Positions 16,118 through 25,395 of a DNA stretch of 64,000 bases are shown here, in pieces (positions within the stretch are counted from its first letter, which is position 1; every line of letters starts with the position of its first letter). The translations under genes were made by a program, and so were the position numbers. This DNA comes from Bin75 sp965223955 (GTDB taxonomy: Bacteria > Nitrospirota > Nitrospiria > Nitrospirales > UBA8639). Location of the stretch: positions 1,302,001 through 1,366,000 of the forward strand of contig OZ245029.1 in assembly GCA_965223955.1 (NCBI GenBank). Direction: 5' to 3'. Below the pieces are notes generated by a model, which was not told where the DNA came from, ran no database searches, and saw only the letters and a list, made by a program, of their open reading frames with translations.

Positions 16118-17647
16118 ATGACGGCGATGGAACTCAAACTCGATCTTCAGCTCAGTCAGAAGTTGGTGATGACGCCCCAACTTCAACAAGCCATCAAGTT
16201 ATTGCAGCTATCCAAACTGGAATTACAGCAGGTGCTCTCTCAACATTTGCTGGAAAATCCACTCCTTGAAGAGTTGGGTGCTGATTCGGATGAGGGAGAC
16301 GAGCCAACGCCGGAAGAGACTGTTGCTGAGAGAAAAGAAGAAGTCGTCGGTGGCACTGACGTCGGCGACGCCGGTGGTGAGGGCGGAGCCGGAGAAGCCA
16401 ATGAATTTTCCGAACCGCTCTCGCCGGCGGGGTGGGAAGACTATTATGAAAGTGATTGGCGTCCGGGGGGTGGGAATTACGAAGCGTTCTCAGAAGGAGA
16501 TTTGCCGTCTTATGACCAAACGCTGACGAAACCGGCCACACTGGAAGATCACCTGCTTTGGCAGTTACGGCTTTCTTCCGAGGATGAAGAAGAAAAAGCC
16601 ATCGGCCATATGATCATCGGCAATCTCGATGAAGACGGGTATCTTCGCACCTCGATCGAGGAAATTGCCGAAGAAGCTCGGGCATCCGTCAAAAAAGTTG
16701 ATTCTGTTTTATCCTTGATTCAAACGTTCGATCCCATCGGCGTGGCTGCCCGAGATCTTCAAGAATGTTTATTGATTCAACTTCGCCACCTCCATAACCC
16801 CTTTGACAATGGATCCGTGCATGGCGGCGCTCGCCAGGAACCACTCCTTGGACTGATTATCAAGAGCCATCTTTACGACCTCCAGAAAAGACGATACCTC
16901 AACGTTGCCAAAGCCGTCGGCAGGCCCGTTGAAGAGATTGTGGAGGCCGTGCATATCATTGAAAGTCTGGAACCAAAACCGGGACGTCCCTATTTTTCCG
17001 ACAACAACCAGGTGATTGTGCCAGACGTCTTCGTCTTCAAAGACGAAGGCGAATGGCAGGTGCGTTTGAATGACGATGGGATGCCTCGTGTGCGCATCAA
17101 TCCCTATTATACGCAGATGTTGGGAACGAGCCGCGGAGATGGAGCCACCACGAAGGCGTACTTGGAGGAGAAACTGCGAGGGGCTCAGTGGATCATTCGC
17201 AGCCTTGAGCAGAGGAACAAAACGATTCTGAAAGTGGTTGGAAGTTTAATCAGATTCCAGGAATACTTTTTGGAAAAAGGCATTCAGTACCTGAAGCCGC
17301 TCGTGCTGAAGCAAGTGGCTGAAGACGTGGGCATGCATGAGTCGACCATCAGTCGGGTGACGACGAATAAATATATGTATTGCCCCCAGGGCATGTTGGA
17401 ACTGAAATTTTTCTTTAACGCGGGCATTCAACGGGCGGAACCGGGCGCCGAAGAGTTATCCTCGATCACCGTTCGTGAGTTGATCCGTGAAATGGTCGGA
17501 CAGGAAAATCCCGGGAAACCGTTGAAAGATCAGGAAATTGTCTCGAGGTTGCGTGGCAGAGGGATTATCATTGCCAGACGGACGGTTGCCAAGTATCGGG
17601 CGGAACTCAATATCGTCACGGCCAGCCAGCGAAAACGTATCTATTGA
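16118..17647 (+). CDS. rpoN: RNA polymerase sigma-54 factor
   Basis: Sigma-54 directs transcription from -24/-12 promoters with AAA+ activators. The N-terminal glutamine-rich region I is clear (LQLSQKLVMTPQLQQAIKLLQ), then an acidic region II of about 90 residues, the core-binding domain, and the C-terminal RpoN box as ARRTVAKYRAELNI. Length is 509 residues. It directly follows lptB, the common lptB-rpoN pairing. The hpf and ptsN genes usual after rpoN are missing and rapZ follows. Confidence 0.97.
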   Translation: MTAMELKLDLQLSQKLVMTPQLQQAIKLLQLSKLELQQVLSQHLLENPLLEELGADSDEGDEPTPEETVAERKEEVVGGTDVGDAGGEGGAGEANEFSEPLSPAGWEDYYESDWRPGGGNYEAFSEGDLPSYDQTLTKPATLEDHLLWQLRLSSEDEEEKAIGHMIIGNLDEDGYLRTSIEEIAEEARASVKKVDSVLSLIQTFDPIGVAARDLQECLLIQLRHLHNPFDNGSVHGGARQEPLLGLIIKSHLYDLQKRRYLNVAKAVGRPVEEIVEAVHIIESLEPKPGRPYFSDNNQVIVPDVFVFKDEGEWQVRLNDDGMPRVRINPYYTQMLGTSRGDGATTKAYLEEKLRGAQWIIRSLEQRNKTILKVVGSLIRFQEYFLEKGIQYLKPLVLKQVAEDVGMHESTISRVTTNKYMYCPQGMLELKFFFNAGIQRAEPGAEELSSITVRELIREMVGQENPGKPLKDQEIVSRLRGRGIIIARRTVAKYRAELNIVTASQRKRIY

Positions 17648-17725
17648 GCCCACCGTGATCGCATCTTCACTCCAGGGCTTGCTTTTCTTGCCGATGAGAA
17701 CGATGCCCCTTCTCCTGAGGTCGTC

Positions 17726-18607
17726 GTGACTACGGAACGTTCACTCCATCTCGTGATTGTCAGTGGGTTGTCCGGCTCCGGAAAAACCCAAGCCCTGAAA
17801 TGTCTCGAGGATATAGGGTTCTTCTGTGTGGACAATCTTCCTCCGGCGCTGTTTCTCTCATTTGCAGAAATTTGCGGCCAACGAAGTCACACCGTTCGCA
17901 AGATTGCCTTGTGTATTGATATTCGCGAACGCGAATTCTTCTTGGATTTTTTCGAAAATCTTGAGCGGCTCCAAGCGAACGTCTCCGTCGTGGAACTGGT
18001 GTATTTGGAAGCGAATGACGTTGTCCTGACCCGTCGTTTTTCGGAATCCCGTCGTCCCCATCCGCTCCTGCCCCAGCAGCCCGTCCTGGAAGGGATCCGA
18101 CTCGAACGGCAGCGCCTTGGCAAATTACGTTCTCGTGCCGACCGCGTGTTGGATACGTCGGAGTTGACCGTGCATGAACTGCGAGATTGGATGGTGCAGC
18201 AGTACGGCGACCGTGACCATCGGCATTCGATGAAGGTGTCCGTGATGACGTTCGGTTACAAGTTTGGCGTGCCCTACGAAGCCGACCTCGTATTTGACGT
18301 TCGATTTTTGCAAAATCCTCACTTCGTTCCTGAATTGAAACCGTTAACGGGAAATGAAGAAAACATCCAGCGGTACGTTCTCGAAAACAAAGAGGCACAG
18401 GGTTTTCTTGAACACATGAAGGGATTTTTTACGTTTCTCCTTCCGCTGTTTGAGCGAGAACGGCGGAGTTATTTGACCATCGCCATCGGCTGTACGGGTG
18501 GGAGGCATCGTTCCGTCGCGATCGGGAACAAGGTGAAGGACCTGTTTGCGCTGTTAGGCTACAGCGCCACGCTCAGCCACCGGGACATGGATCGTTCGGA
18601 ATATTGA
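17726..18607 (+). CDS. rapZ: RNase adapter protein RapZ (YvcJ-family P-loop NTPase)
   Basis: RapZ-family proteins are P-loop nucleotide-binding proteins; in enteric bacteria RapZ targets small RNA GlmZ to RNase E in amino-sugar control. The Walker A GLSGSGKTQA is at about residues 14-23 and the diagnostic LEDIGFFCVDNLPP follows. The C-terminal domain has MTFGYKFGVPYEADLVFDVRFLQNP and IGCTGGRHRSVAI. The GTG start gives 293 residues. Its target here is unknown; glmS or GlmZ equivalents are not visible. Confidence 0.93.
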   Translation: MTTERSLHLVIVSGLSGSGKTQALKCLEDIGFFCVDNLPPALFLSFAEICGQRSHTVRKIALCIDIREREFFLDFFENLERLQANVSVVELVYLEANDVVLTRRFSESRRPHPLLPQQPVLEGIRLERQRLGKLRSRADRVLDTSELTVHELRDWMVQQYGDRDHRHSMKVSVMTFGYKFGVPYEADLVFDVRFLQNPHFVPELKPLTGNEENIQRYVLENKEAQGFLEHMKGFFTFLLPLFERERRSYLTIAIGCTGGRHRSVAIGNKVKDLFALLGYSATLSHRDMDRSEY

Positions 18608-18854
18608 CGTGCCGTTGTTTCCGGCTACGGGCTTTTTCACATGGCACAGTCTTCCTGCCTGCGCTGTTGCCATGCACAAATCGCGGCGAGAACACGTTCA
18701 CCGCCACCGTCATTTTGCGAGAAATCTTATCGGCACGTGAGCCAAATCGCCATTGTTTGACGGTCAATCGAGAACAGTGTAGGGTTGAATATTTTAAGCA
18801 GGAACATGAGAGATGTTGCCTTCGACGTCAACCCGCCCTCGCAATTGACCGCCG
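18608..18854 (+). other. Spacer between rapZ and pilM
   Basis: This 247-base spacer has no convincing gene. The plus-strand frame through it gives a Cys/Arg-rich sequence without family features. A weak sigma-70-like pair, TTGACG at 18757 and TAGGGT at 18780, could start pilM transcription, but the -10 element is poor. Confidence 0.4.
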
Positions 18855-19919
18855 ATGATGAAGCGACTCTGGAGATGGGACTACGTCTTTTCACGACCGC
18901 AACCCCGTGTCGGATTGGACATCGGCTCTTCCACGATCAAGCTGATTCAGCTTGAGCAACATGCCACCCGGTATCGTCTCAAACGATTTGGCGTCCGCAC
19001 TCTCGATTCAGACATTGTGGAAGAGGACGCGAGCCACCATTCCCATCGGCTCAAAGCCGCACTCAGCGATCTGCTTCAAGAGTGTGAGTTGCTCGGCAGC
19101 CCCGTTGCCATCTCCGTATCCGGACCATCGGTGATGGTCAAGCGGATACGCGTGTCCGGTGTCGAGCAGGATGCCCTTGATGAATATTTGACGTGGGAAG
19201 GTCATCAATACATCCCCTATGCCATGAGTGATATTTATTTTGATTATTGGATTCTCCCGCCCCATCAACCGCAGCCCGCCTCTACGGAGACGGAACTGCT
19301 GCTTGTGGCCGCCAAGCAACAGGTGGTTGAAAGCCGCAAAACGTTATTGGAAGAAATCGGGGTTCATCCGATCGTGTGTGACGTCGATGGTCTCGCGCTG
19401 ATGAAGACGATTATGCGGAAAAGCCCTGCCTTCAGGGGAAGGTCGTTTGCCATTGCAAACGTGGGAGCAAGCGGAATGAATATCGTCTTCGTAGACGATG
19501 AGTCTCCCCTCGTGGTCCGCGATGTCAGCTTTGAGGGAACTTCGTCAAGCTGGGCAGTCGATCACGCGGGAGCCGTCGAAGACACCACTAGGCAGCACGG
19601 TCCGGGTGGAACCGGTGGCCAGGAGAATCCAGCCCTCGTAGCAGAAGTCGTAAGGGAAACCAAATGCTGTTTCGAGTCCGTCCTGGAACGCTACCCGGAA
19701 CTCGACGTGGAAAAGATGTTTCTTTGCGGAGGACAATCGAAACATCCGCGATTGCGAAGTGAGTTGCAAAACGCCTTGGCGATTCCCACTCTGCCGTTCA
19801 ATCCTTTTGATGGAATCGAATGTCTGGCCGATCATCAGGATCATGACCATCTGTTGGCTTCGGCCCACCTCGGAGGAGTGGCCCTCGGTTTGGCCCTTCA
19901 TAAGGACAACCATGGTTAG
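18855..19919 (+). CDS. pilM: Type IV pilus assembly protein PilM
   Basis: PilM is the actin-like cytoplasmic protein of the type IV pilus alignment complex; it binds ATP and the N-terminus of PilN. The ATPase-type phosphate 1 loop is VGLDIGSSTIKLIQLE at about residues 19-34, and the later MFLCGGQSKHPRL is the second nucleotide-binding region. Length is 354 residues. It overlaps pilN by a few bases and leads the pilMNOP set. Confidence 0.92.
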   Translation: MMKRLWRWDYVFSRPQPRVGLDIGSSTIKLIQLEQHATRYRLKRFGVRTLDSDIVEEDASHHSHRLKAALSDLLQECELLGSPVAISVSGPSVMVKRIRVSGVEQDALDEYLTWEGHQYIPYAMSDIYFDYWILPPHQPQPASTETELLLVAAKQQVVESRKTLLEEIGVHPIVCDVDGLALMKTIMRKSPAFRGRSFAIANVGASGMNIVFVDDESPLVVRDVSFEGTSSSWAVDHAGAVEDTTRQHGPGGTGGQENPALVAEVVRETKCCFESVLERYPELDVEKMFLCGGQSKHPRLRSELQNALAIPTLPFNPFDGIECLADHQDHDHLLASAHLGGVALGLALHKDNHG

Positions 19920-20478
19920 CATTAATTTACTGAAAGGCCAACGACACGATACGCCTCGGGTGCGGAGTCGCTCCAAGGCAGAGTTGTTCGTGGGGATAGG
20001 CGTCCTGGCGAGTGTCTGTGCGTTTTGGGGATGGGTCTCTATTGATGTCAATCACGCTATGCAACGGTTTGAACAAGAAATGCAGGCAAAACAGGCACGT
20101 GTCGTTTTGCTGCAAAAAACCCACGAGGAGGTTTTGACGCTGGAGAAACAACGGCAAGCCATTGTCACCGAACGGAACAGGCTCAAGGCATTGACGAGTG
20201 AATTGCCCATTCGCCTGCTGTCGATCATCGGCCAGGCGGTTGATCCTCTGGACGTGTGGTTGCTGCATCTTCAGGCAAAGGATGAAAAGATCACGTTGTC
20301 CGGTTTTGCCCGTTCTCTCGAAGACGTGTTGAAGCTTGCGAAGGATTTCGAAAAAACCGAAATGCTTGGGCCGGTCGACGTTGTGGATGCCGGGCCCTAC
20401 GTGCAGCAGCCTGACCTCTTTCAATTTTCAATGAACGTATTCATGGACTCGACGGATCATGGTCAAAAACATTCTTGA
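19912..20478 (+). CDS. pilN: Type IV pilus assembly protein PilN
   Basis: PilN links cytoplasmic PilM to periplasmic PilO. The start at ATG 19912 gives the PilM-binding signature MVSINLLKGQR. One membrane helix lies at about residues 24-42 (LFVGIGVLASVCAFWGWVS), then a coiled coil of about 50 residues and a small ferredoxin-like domain. Length is 188 residues. It overlaps pilM and pilO at its ends. The frame is open upstream only inside pilM. Confidence 0.92.
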   Translation: MVSINLLKGQRHDTPRVRSRSKAELFVGIGVLASVCAFWGWVSIDVNHAMQRFEQEMQAKQARVVLLQKTHEEVLTLEKQRQAIVTERNRLKALTSELPIRLLSIIGQAVDPLDVWLLHLQAKDEKITLSGFARSLEDVLKLAKDFEKTEMLGPVDVVDAGPYVQQPDLFQFSMNVFMDSTDHGQKHS

Positions 20479-21067
20479 TTGGATGGAAGACACGCGTATG
20501 ACCCACAAGGTCATGATCCTGCTTCTCTTTGCAGGGTTCGTGTCGATCATCCTGTTTCAATTCGTTGTGGAACCGCAACGGCAACGAACCCAAGCGTTTC
20601 AACAAACCCTTCGATCTCTGGACCATCAACTGGCAACGAGGGACCCTCAATTGGAGACTCTCAAAGATGAAATCGCCAACCTGACCCGCCAGCTCGAAAC
20701 ACAAAAAAGAGTATTGGCGGTGCCCATGGATCAAATACTTACGGGCGTCCTGGACAAAGCCCAGTCGGTTGACGTGGCACTCACGTCCTGGAAGTCCGAA
20801 GAGCCCGTCCCGCTTCCGGAAACGGATTTGAATAGAGTCACGCTTCGGCTCTATGCGGAAGGACGGTATCATGCGCTCGCGCACTTTCTTGAAGAGCTAC
20901 AAACGCTTCCGAACACGTTGACGTTGAAGGCGCTGGACTTTCAAGCCAGGAAAGCGACTGAGGATAGCCCGGAGCACTCCATTCAAGCCTCTTTTGAATT
21001 GACAGGCCTCCAGGCGACTGCCGTCGGACAAAGGGAACAGCGCGTTGCCGGGCAGGTCACAAGTTAA
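20459..21067 (+). CDS. pilO: Type IV pilus assembly protein PilO
   Basis: PilO pairs with PilN in the periplasmic part of the alignment complex. The 202-residue product has a short cytoplasmic start, one membrane helix at about residues 18-36 (VMILLLFAGFVSIILFQFV), a coiled coil with many Gln/Arg, and a C-terminal alpha/beta domain with RLYAEGRYHALAHFLEELQTLP, the usual PilO pattern. It overlaps pilN by 20 bases. Confidence 0.9.
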   Translation: MVKNILDWMEDTRMTHKVMILLLFAGFVSIILFQFVVEPQRQRTQAFQQTLRSLDHQLATRDPQLETLKDEIANLTRQLETQKRVLAVPMDQILTGVLDKAQSVDVALTSWKSEEPVPLPETDLNRVTLRLYAEGRYHALAHFLEELQTLPNTLTLKALDFQARKATEDSPEHSIQASFELTGLQATAVGQREQRVAGQVTS

Positions 21068-21079
21068 GGGAGCAAACCC

Positions 21080-21565
21080 GTGATGCGTGCTCTTGCAGTG
21101 CTCATGTTCTTCGTGTGTGGGAGCGTTTTTTTGTTCACCGGGACCCAAGTTCATGCAGAACCGGGTGAACAGGTGGTAACGAACGTTCCATTGAATGAGC
21201 CCTCTCGCGCATTCCGGTATCGTTCAGATCGCTATCGCGATCCCTTTGTGCCGAAATCGGTTGTCCGGAACAAGGCCGGTTCTTCCTTGCAGGGGCAAGA
21301 CGTGAGTCACCAAACCGTGAAGGTCGTTGGAACAATGTCATCCGCTCAGGGCCGTTGGGCTCTATTGGAATTTGAGGATGGGAAGCGACTCATTGTCATG
21401 CCGGGACAAGTTATTTCCGCCTCTTCCCGAGTCGTGCAACGCATCACGGATCACGGGGTGACTCTTTCGGCGATAGGGGAAAAGGCAAGGCCTCAACAGG
21501 AGAGGACATATTGGTTGTACGAAGAAAAGGACTTTAGGGAACCACGTTCCGGCGGGGATTCCTGA
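21080..21565 (+). CDS. pilP: Type IV pilus assembly protein PilP-like
   Basis: PilP is the periplasmic connector between PilNO and the secretin PilQ. The 161-residue product has an N-terminal hydrophobic signal segment, the motif RYRDPFVPK typical of PilP and related pilotins, and a C-terminal beta domain with VKVVGTMSSAQGRWALLEFEDGKRLIVMPGQVI. No clean lipobox is visible. It starts at GTG 21080 or ATG 21083. The secretin gene pilQ that normally follows is absent; aroC follows instead. Confidence 0.8.
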   Translation: MMRALAVLMFFVCGSVFLFTGTQVHAEPGEQVVTNVPLNEPSRAFRYRSDRYRDPFVPKSVVRNKAGSSLQGQDVSHQTVKVVGTMSSAQGRWALLEFEDGKRLIVMPGQVISASSRVVQRITDHGVTLSAIGEKARPQQERTYWLYEEKDFREPRSGGDS

Positions 21566-21590
21566 AAGCCCTGATGGATGAAGGTGCAAG

Positions 21591-22751
21591 ATGTTGCGTT
21601 ATTTAAATGCCGGTGAGTCCCATGGAAAGGGGTTGATGGCCGTGTTGGAAGGGGTTCCGGCAGGGCTTCCTCTTACCGCGGAAATGATCAACCATGATCT
21701 GGCGAGAAGACAGGGTGGGTATGGCCGTGGGGGCCGGATGCGAATCGAAAAAGATCAGGTTGAATTTTACTGTGGCGTCCGAAAAGGGAAAACGTTGGGA
21801 AATCCATTGGGATTAGTCGTTCGCAATCGGGATTGGGAAAATTGGCAGGAGATTATGGCGGCCGAACCGGGTCCTCCATCAGAGGAACGAGTCGTGACCC
21901 GTCCGCGACCCGGTCACGCGGACTTGGTGGGAGCCATTAAATATGGACATCGGGACATTCGCAACGTGCTCGAAAAGGCGAGTGCGAGAGAAACGGCTAT
22001 CCGGGTGGCCCTCGGTGGCGTGGCCAAGGTCCTGTTATCTCAATTTGACATGCGGGTGGTGAGTTATACGACCCGCATCGGCTCGGTCGCGATCCCGCCG
22101 GTGGATGATCCCTTGGCGGCGTATGAACGGGCTGAGCAGTCGCAGGTGCGGTGTTCTGATCCGGAAGCGAATGAAAAGATGATCGAGCAGATCCAATCGG
22201 CGAAACGTAACGGCGATTCATTGGGTGGAGTCTTCGAGGTCGTCGTGACCAATCCTCCCATTGGGTTGGGCAGTTACGCGCAGTGGGACCGGCGTTTGAG
22301 TGCACGGTTGACCATGGCGGCCATGAGTATCCAAGCCATGAAAGGCGTGGAAATCGGCATGGGGTTCGAGTCTGCTTGTCGCTTTGGATCTGAAGTGCAC
22401 GACGACATTTATCCCAGTGAAACCAAACCGGGCTTTGCACGAAAGACCAACCATGCCGGTGGATTGGAAGGCGGCATGACAAACGGAGAACCCGTTGTCG
22501 TGCGGGTCGCCATGAAACCGATTGCCACCCTGTATCAACCGAAGAACAGCGTGGATATTCAAACGAAAAAACCATTTGAAGCCACGGTGGAACGTTCTGA
22601 CATCTGTACGGTTCCCGCCGCCGGTGTGGTAGGGGAAGCCGTCATTGCCTATGAAATGGCCAATGCCATGCTGGAAAAGTTCGGCGGTGATAGTTTGGAT
22701 GAAATGAAACGAAATTTCGACGCCTACCAGGAATACGTGAAGAATTTTTGA
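21591..22751 (+). CDS. aroC: Chorismate synthase
   Basis: AroC makes chorismate from EPSP at the end of the shikimate pathway and uses reduced FMN. The 386-residue product opens with LRYLNAGESHGKGLMAVLEGVPAG, the FMN-binding start, and has RPRPGHADLVGAIKYGHRDIRNVLEKASARETA, another family signature. It is followed by aroB, so two shikimate genes are paired here directly after the pilus genes. Confidence 0.97.
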   Translation: MLRYLNAGESHGKGLMAVLEGVPAGLPLTAEMINHDLARRQGGYGRGGRMRIEKDQVEFYCGVRKGKTLGNPLGLVVRNRDWENWQEIMAAEPGPPSEERVVTRPRPGHADLVGAIKYGHRDIRNVLEKASARETAIRVALGGVAKVLLSQFDMRVVSYTTRIGSVAIPPVDDPLAAYERAEQSQVRCSDPEANEKMIEQIQSAKRNGDSLGGVFEVVVTNPPIGLGSYAQWDRRLSARLTMAAMSIQAMKGVEIGMGFESACRFGSEVHDDIYPSETKPGFARKTNHAGGLEGGMTNGEPVVVRVAMKPIATLYQPKNSVDIQTKKPFEATVERSDICTVPAAGVVGEAVIAYEMANAMLEKFGGDSLDEMKRNFDAYQEYVKNF

Positions 22752-22838
22752 AAGGCACCCTGGTTTCTCCATCCTTTTCCTCAACCAACGTGAACCGATT
22801 ACATCGCTCAACCGGAAAAGCCGAGTGCAGGGCTGCTC

Positions 22839-23942
22839 ATGACCCACTCTAACCAAACAGTCACAGTCGGTCTCGGCAAGCGAAGCTACGATATCGTGAT
22901 CGGTCCCGGCAGCCTTCACCGGATGGGGCAGTATTTACAAGCATTGGGACTGTCCGGAACAGTCGGAGTCGTGACCAATCCGACGTTGGCACGTCTCTAT
23001 GGGGCATCGCTCAAAAAGGCGATCGTCAAAGCGGGATTCACCTGCCACGTGATAAGCATTCCGGATGGCGAGCGAACCAAAACGCTTCGGTGGGTCTCGT
23101 CCATCGTCGATGAATTGGTCAAGCATCGATTCGAACGCCGGTCCGCGCTCGTGGCGTTGGGTGGAGGGGTGATTGGAGACATCACCGGCTTTGCCGCGTC
23201 AATGTACCTTCGGGGTATCCCCTTTATTCAAGCGCCCACCACGCTTGTGGCGCAAGTGGATTCCAGCGTGGGTGGGAAAACCGGGGTCAACCATCCATCC
23301 GGAAAGAATCTGATCGGCGCGTTTTACCAGCCGGCCCTCGTCGTGTCCGATACGAATACGTTGCAGACCCTTCCCAGGCGCGAATGGTTGGCCGGGTTGG
23401 CCGAAGTGATTAAATATGGGGTCATTGCCGATAAAAATTTCTTCGCGTTTTTAGAGGACCGGATAGAACATATTCTCGACATGAAGGAGAAAGACGTCCA
23501 AAAGGTCGTGACGCGTTGTTGTGAGATCAAGGCGCGGGTGGTGGCCAAAGATGAACGGGAATCGGGTCTGCGGCGGATTTTGAATTATGGACATACCATC
23601 GGTCACGCGTTGGAATCCTTGGGCAGGTACCGACAATACATCCATGGTGAGGCCGTGGGAATCGGCATGGTGCATGAAGCTCTCCTTGCCAATTATTTGG
23701 AACTGTGCTCCAAAGGCGTCGTGGACAGGCAACGTGCCTTGATACAGCGAACGGGCCTTCCCCTGCGGATGCCGGCTCATAGTTTTTCGAGATTTTGGGG
23801 TGCCATGCGTCATGATAAGAAAGTGGCACAGGGAATCGTCCACTGTGTGCTCCCCCGATCAATAGGGAAAGTCCAAGTCCTGCCGCTGGAACCGCGCACG
23901 GTGAGACGGTGGTATGCACACTGTCATGAGCAGTCTTCCTAA
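22839..23942 (+). CDS. aroB: 3-dehydroquinate synthase
   Basis: AroB carries out the second step of the shikimate pathway, converting DAHP to 3-dehydroquinate with NAD and a metal ion. The 367-residue product shows the NAD-binding GGGVIGDITGFAAS and the segment PTTLVAQVDSSVGGKTGVNHPSGKNLIG, plus metal ligands in the HGEAVGIGM region. It lies 87 bases after aroC. Confidence 0.96.
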   Translation: MTHSNQTVTVGLGKRSYDIVIGPGSLHRMGQYLQALGLSGTVGVVTNPTLARLYGASLKKAIVKAGFTCHVISIPDGERTKTLRWVSSIVDELVKHRFERRSALVALGGGVIGDITGFAASMYLRGIPFIQAPTTLVAQVDSSVGGKTGVNHPSGKNLIGAFYQPALVVSDTNTLQTLPRREWLAGLAEVIKYGVIADKNFFAFLEDRIEHILDMKEKDVQKVVTRCCEIKARVVAKDERESGLRRILNYGHTIGHALESLGRYRQYIHGEAVGIGMVHEALLANYLELCSKGVVDRQRALIQRTGLPLRMPAHSFSRFWGAMRHDKKVAQGIVHCVLPRSIGKVQVLPLEPRTVRRWYAHCHEQSS

Positions 23943-23980
23943 GGCATGCTGGACAAGGTTGCCTCGCTAGGATTCTTGAG

Positions 23981-25249
23981 ATGACTCCAACAAAGAAATC
24001 CCCCAAGCGGCCCAAGCAGGACGTCAAGGTCGTCCTTCGCGAAAGAACGCGGGAAGTGGAAGTGCTGTATCGTATCAGTGAATCGATCAGCAGCACGCTC
24101 GATTTGGAAGCGGTTCTCAAACACATCGTGGAAGTGGTTGTCGAAGTGACGAAGGCTGATTCCTGTTTGTTGTATCTCGTCTCCGAGAATCGGGACGAAC
24201 TCGTTTTGCGATCATCCAAGAATCCTCATCCCAAGCTCATCGGACGAATCTCCGTGGGGTTGGGAGAGGGGATTACGGGCTGGGTGGCACAAGAAAGGGT
24301 GCTGGTGGTCATTCCCCGTCACGCGAGTGATGATCCACGGTTTAAATTCTTCCACAATCTGCCTGAAGACCGATACCAGGCGTTTGTGTCGCTTCCGATC
24401 GTGACCAAAGGCAACGTCATCGGCGTCATTAACGCTCAACACAAACGGGCGAGGCGCTATCAGGATGCCGAATTGGCGCTGTTATCGACGATCGCGAACC
24501 AGGTCGGAGGCGCCATCGAGAACGCGCGATTGTATGACGAAATGAGGCGGCAAACGTTACAACTGGATACCCTGTCCCAGGTTTCGGAAACCGTGGCTTC
24601 CAATCGTGTGATTGAGGAAGTGCTCCAATTGATCGTGATGACGACGGCGCAGATGATGGATTCGACGATCTGTTCCCTTATGTTGGTTGATGAGGAGAAC
24701 CAGAAGTTGCATATTGCGGCGACCCAGAGCCTGAGCGAAGCCTATCGTCGGAAACCCCCGCTCAAGATCGGCCAGAGTATCAGCGGGCGGGTGGTCAAGG
24801 AACAACGGCCGATTTACATTTCGGACGTGAAGAAGGAAAAAGAGTTTTTCTATCAGGATTTAGCCAAACGGGAGTCGTTGTGTTCGTTATTGTCGGTGCC
24901 CATGATGAGCAAGGAAAGGGTCATTGGCGTGCTCAATACCTATACCTCCACGTTGCATGCGTTTGACGACAAGGAAATCAAAATCATGCAGGCCATTGCC
25001 AACCAGGCAGCGGTAGCCATTGAGCATACCCGTCTCATGGAAAAATCATTTGAAATGCAGGAAGCCCTGACCGTCAGAAAACTCGTCGAACGAGCCAAGG
25101 GCTATCTTATGCATTCTCGCAAGTTATCAGAAGCCGATGCGTTCAGGTTGATCCAGCGCCAAAGCATGAACATGCGAAAATCCATGCGGGAGATTGCCGA
25201 GGCCATTATTTTGGCCGGAGAATTGGAAGATGGGTCCATGGATCAGTAG
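23981..25249 (+). CDS. GAF-GAF-ANTAR transcription antitermination regulator
   Basis: The 422-residue protein has a short basic coiled start, a first GAF domain (about residues 40-185, with LGEGITGWVAQER and NQVGGAIENARLY), a second GAF domain (about 210-355, with IGQSISGRVVKEQRPIYI and NQAAVAIEHTRLM), and a C-terminal ANTAR domain (about 358-415, with LVERAKGYLMHSRKLSEADAFRLIQRQSM). ANTAR domains bind dual hexaloop RNA hairpins and prevent terminator formation. The GAF ligand is unknown. It is followed within 100 bases by a candidate ANTAR target in the nadE leader, so it probably controls nadE and glnD. Confidence 0.9.
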   Translation: MTPTKKSPKRPKQDVKVVLRERTREVEVLYRISESISSTLDLEAVLKHIVEVVVEVTKADSCLLYLVSENRDELVLRSSKNPHPKLIGRISVGLGEGITGWVAQERVLVVIPRHASDDPRFKFFHNLPEDRYQAFVSLPIVTKGNVIGVINAQHKRARRYQDAELALLSTIANQVGGAIENARLYDEMRRQTLQLDTLSQVSETVASNRVIEEVLQLIVMTTAQMMDSTICSLMLVDEENQKLHIAATQSLSEAYRRKPPLKIGQSISGRVVKEQRPIYISDVKKEKEFFYQDLAKRESLCSLLSVPMMSKERVIGVLNTYTSTLHAFDDKEIKIMQAIANQAAVAIEHTRLMEKSFEMQEALTVRKLVERAKGYLMHSRKLSEADAFRLIQRQSMNMRKSMREIAEAIILAGELEDGSMDQ

Positions 25250-25278
25250 GGGACAACGATCGTGGTTCCCTCCTCCTC

Positions 25279-25308
25279 TTGACAGGCTGTCCGAATCGTT
25301 GGTACAAG
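25279..25308 (+). promoter_or_regulatory. Candidate sigma-70 promoter for nadE
   Basis: A perfect -35 TTGACA at 25279 and a -10-like TACAAG at 25303 are separated by 18 bases. A transcript from here would begin near 25315 and include the hairpins upstream of nadE. The -10 element matches the consensus at four of six positions. Confidence 0.5.
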
Positions 25309-25343
25309 CTCAAAAGACGACTCGTGCACGTTTGATAGATGTT

Positions 25344-25359
25344 AGGACAAAGGCGTCCT
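25344..25359 (+). promoter_or_regulatory. ANTAR-type hexaloop antiterminator hairpin
   Basis: The sequence folds as AGGAC-AAAGGC-GTCCT: a five-base-pair stem closed by a six-base loop with A at loop position 1 and G at position 4, the hallmark of ANTAR RNA targets. The 3' arm is shared with the 5' arm of the terminator that follows, so only one can form. This is the P2 arrangement known for ANTAR-controlled leaders. I could not find a second canonical hexaloop (P1) between the promoter and this hairpin. Confidence 0.65.
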
Positions 25360-25392
25360 CCCTCCCCTGAAGGGAAGAGGACGTTTTTTTTT
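25354..25392 (+). terminator. Intrinsic terminator in the nadE leader
   Basis: An outer stem CGTCCTC/GAGGACG with an inner TCCC/GGGA pairing around loop CTGAA is followed by nine T residues. It lies between the ANTAR-like hairpin and the nadE start, which makes it an attenuator, not an end-of-gene terminator. Its 3' arm also holds the only GAGG-type ribosome-binding sequence near the nadE ATG. Confidence 0.75.
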
Positions 25393-25395
25393 GCG

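Noticed and set aside
18604..18858. 84-codon plus-strand frame between rapZ and pilM
   Set aside because: Composition is Cys/Arg-rich and irregular, there is no family feature, and it overlaps both neighbours by a few bases only by chance.
25339..25395. Upstream in-frame ATG giving NadE an extra 19 residues
   Set aside because: The extension lies across the antiterminator and terminator hairpins, and the family N-terminus matches the start at 25396.
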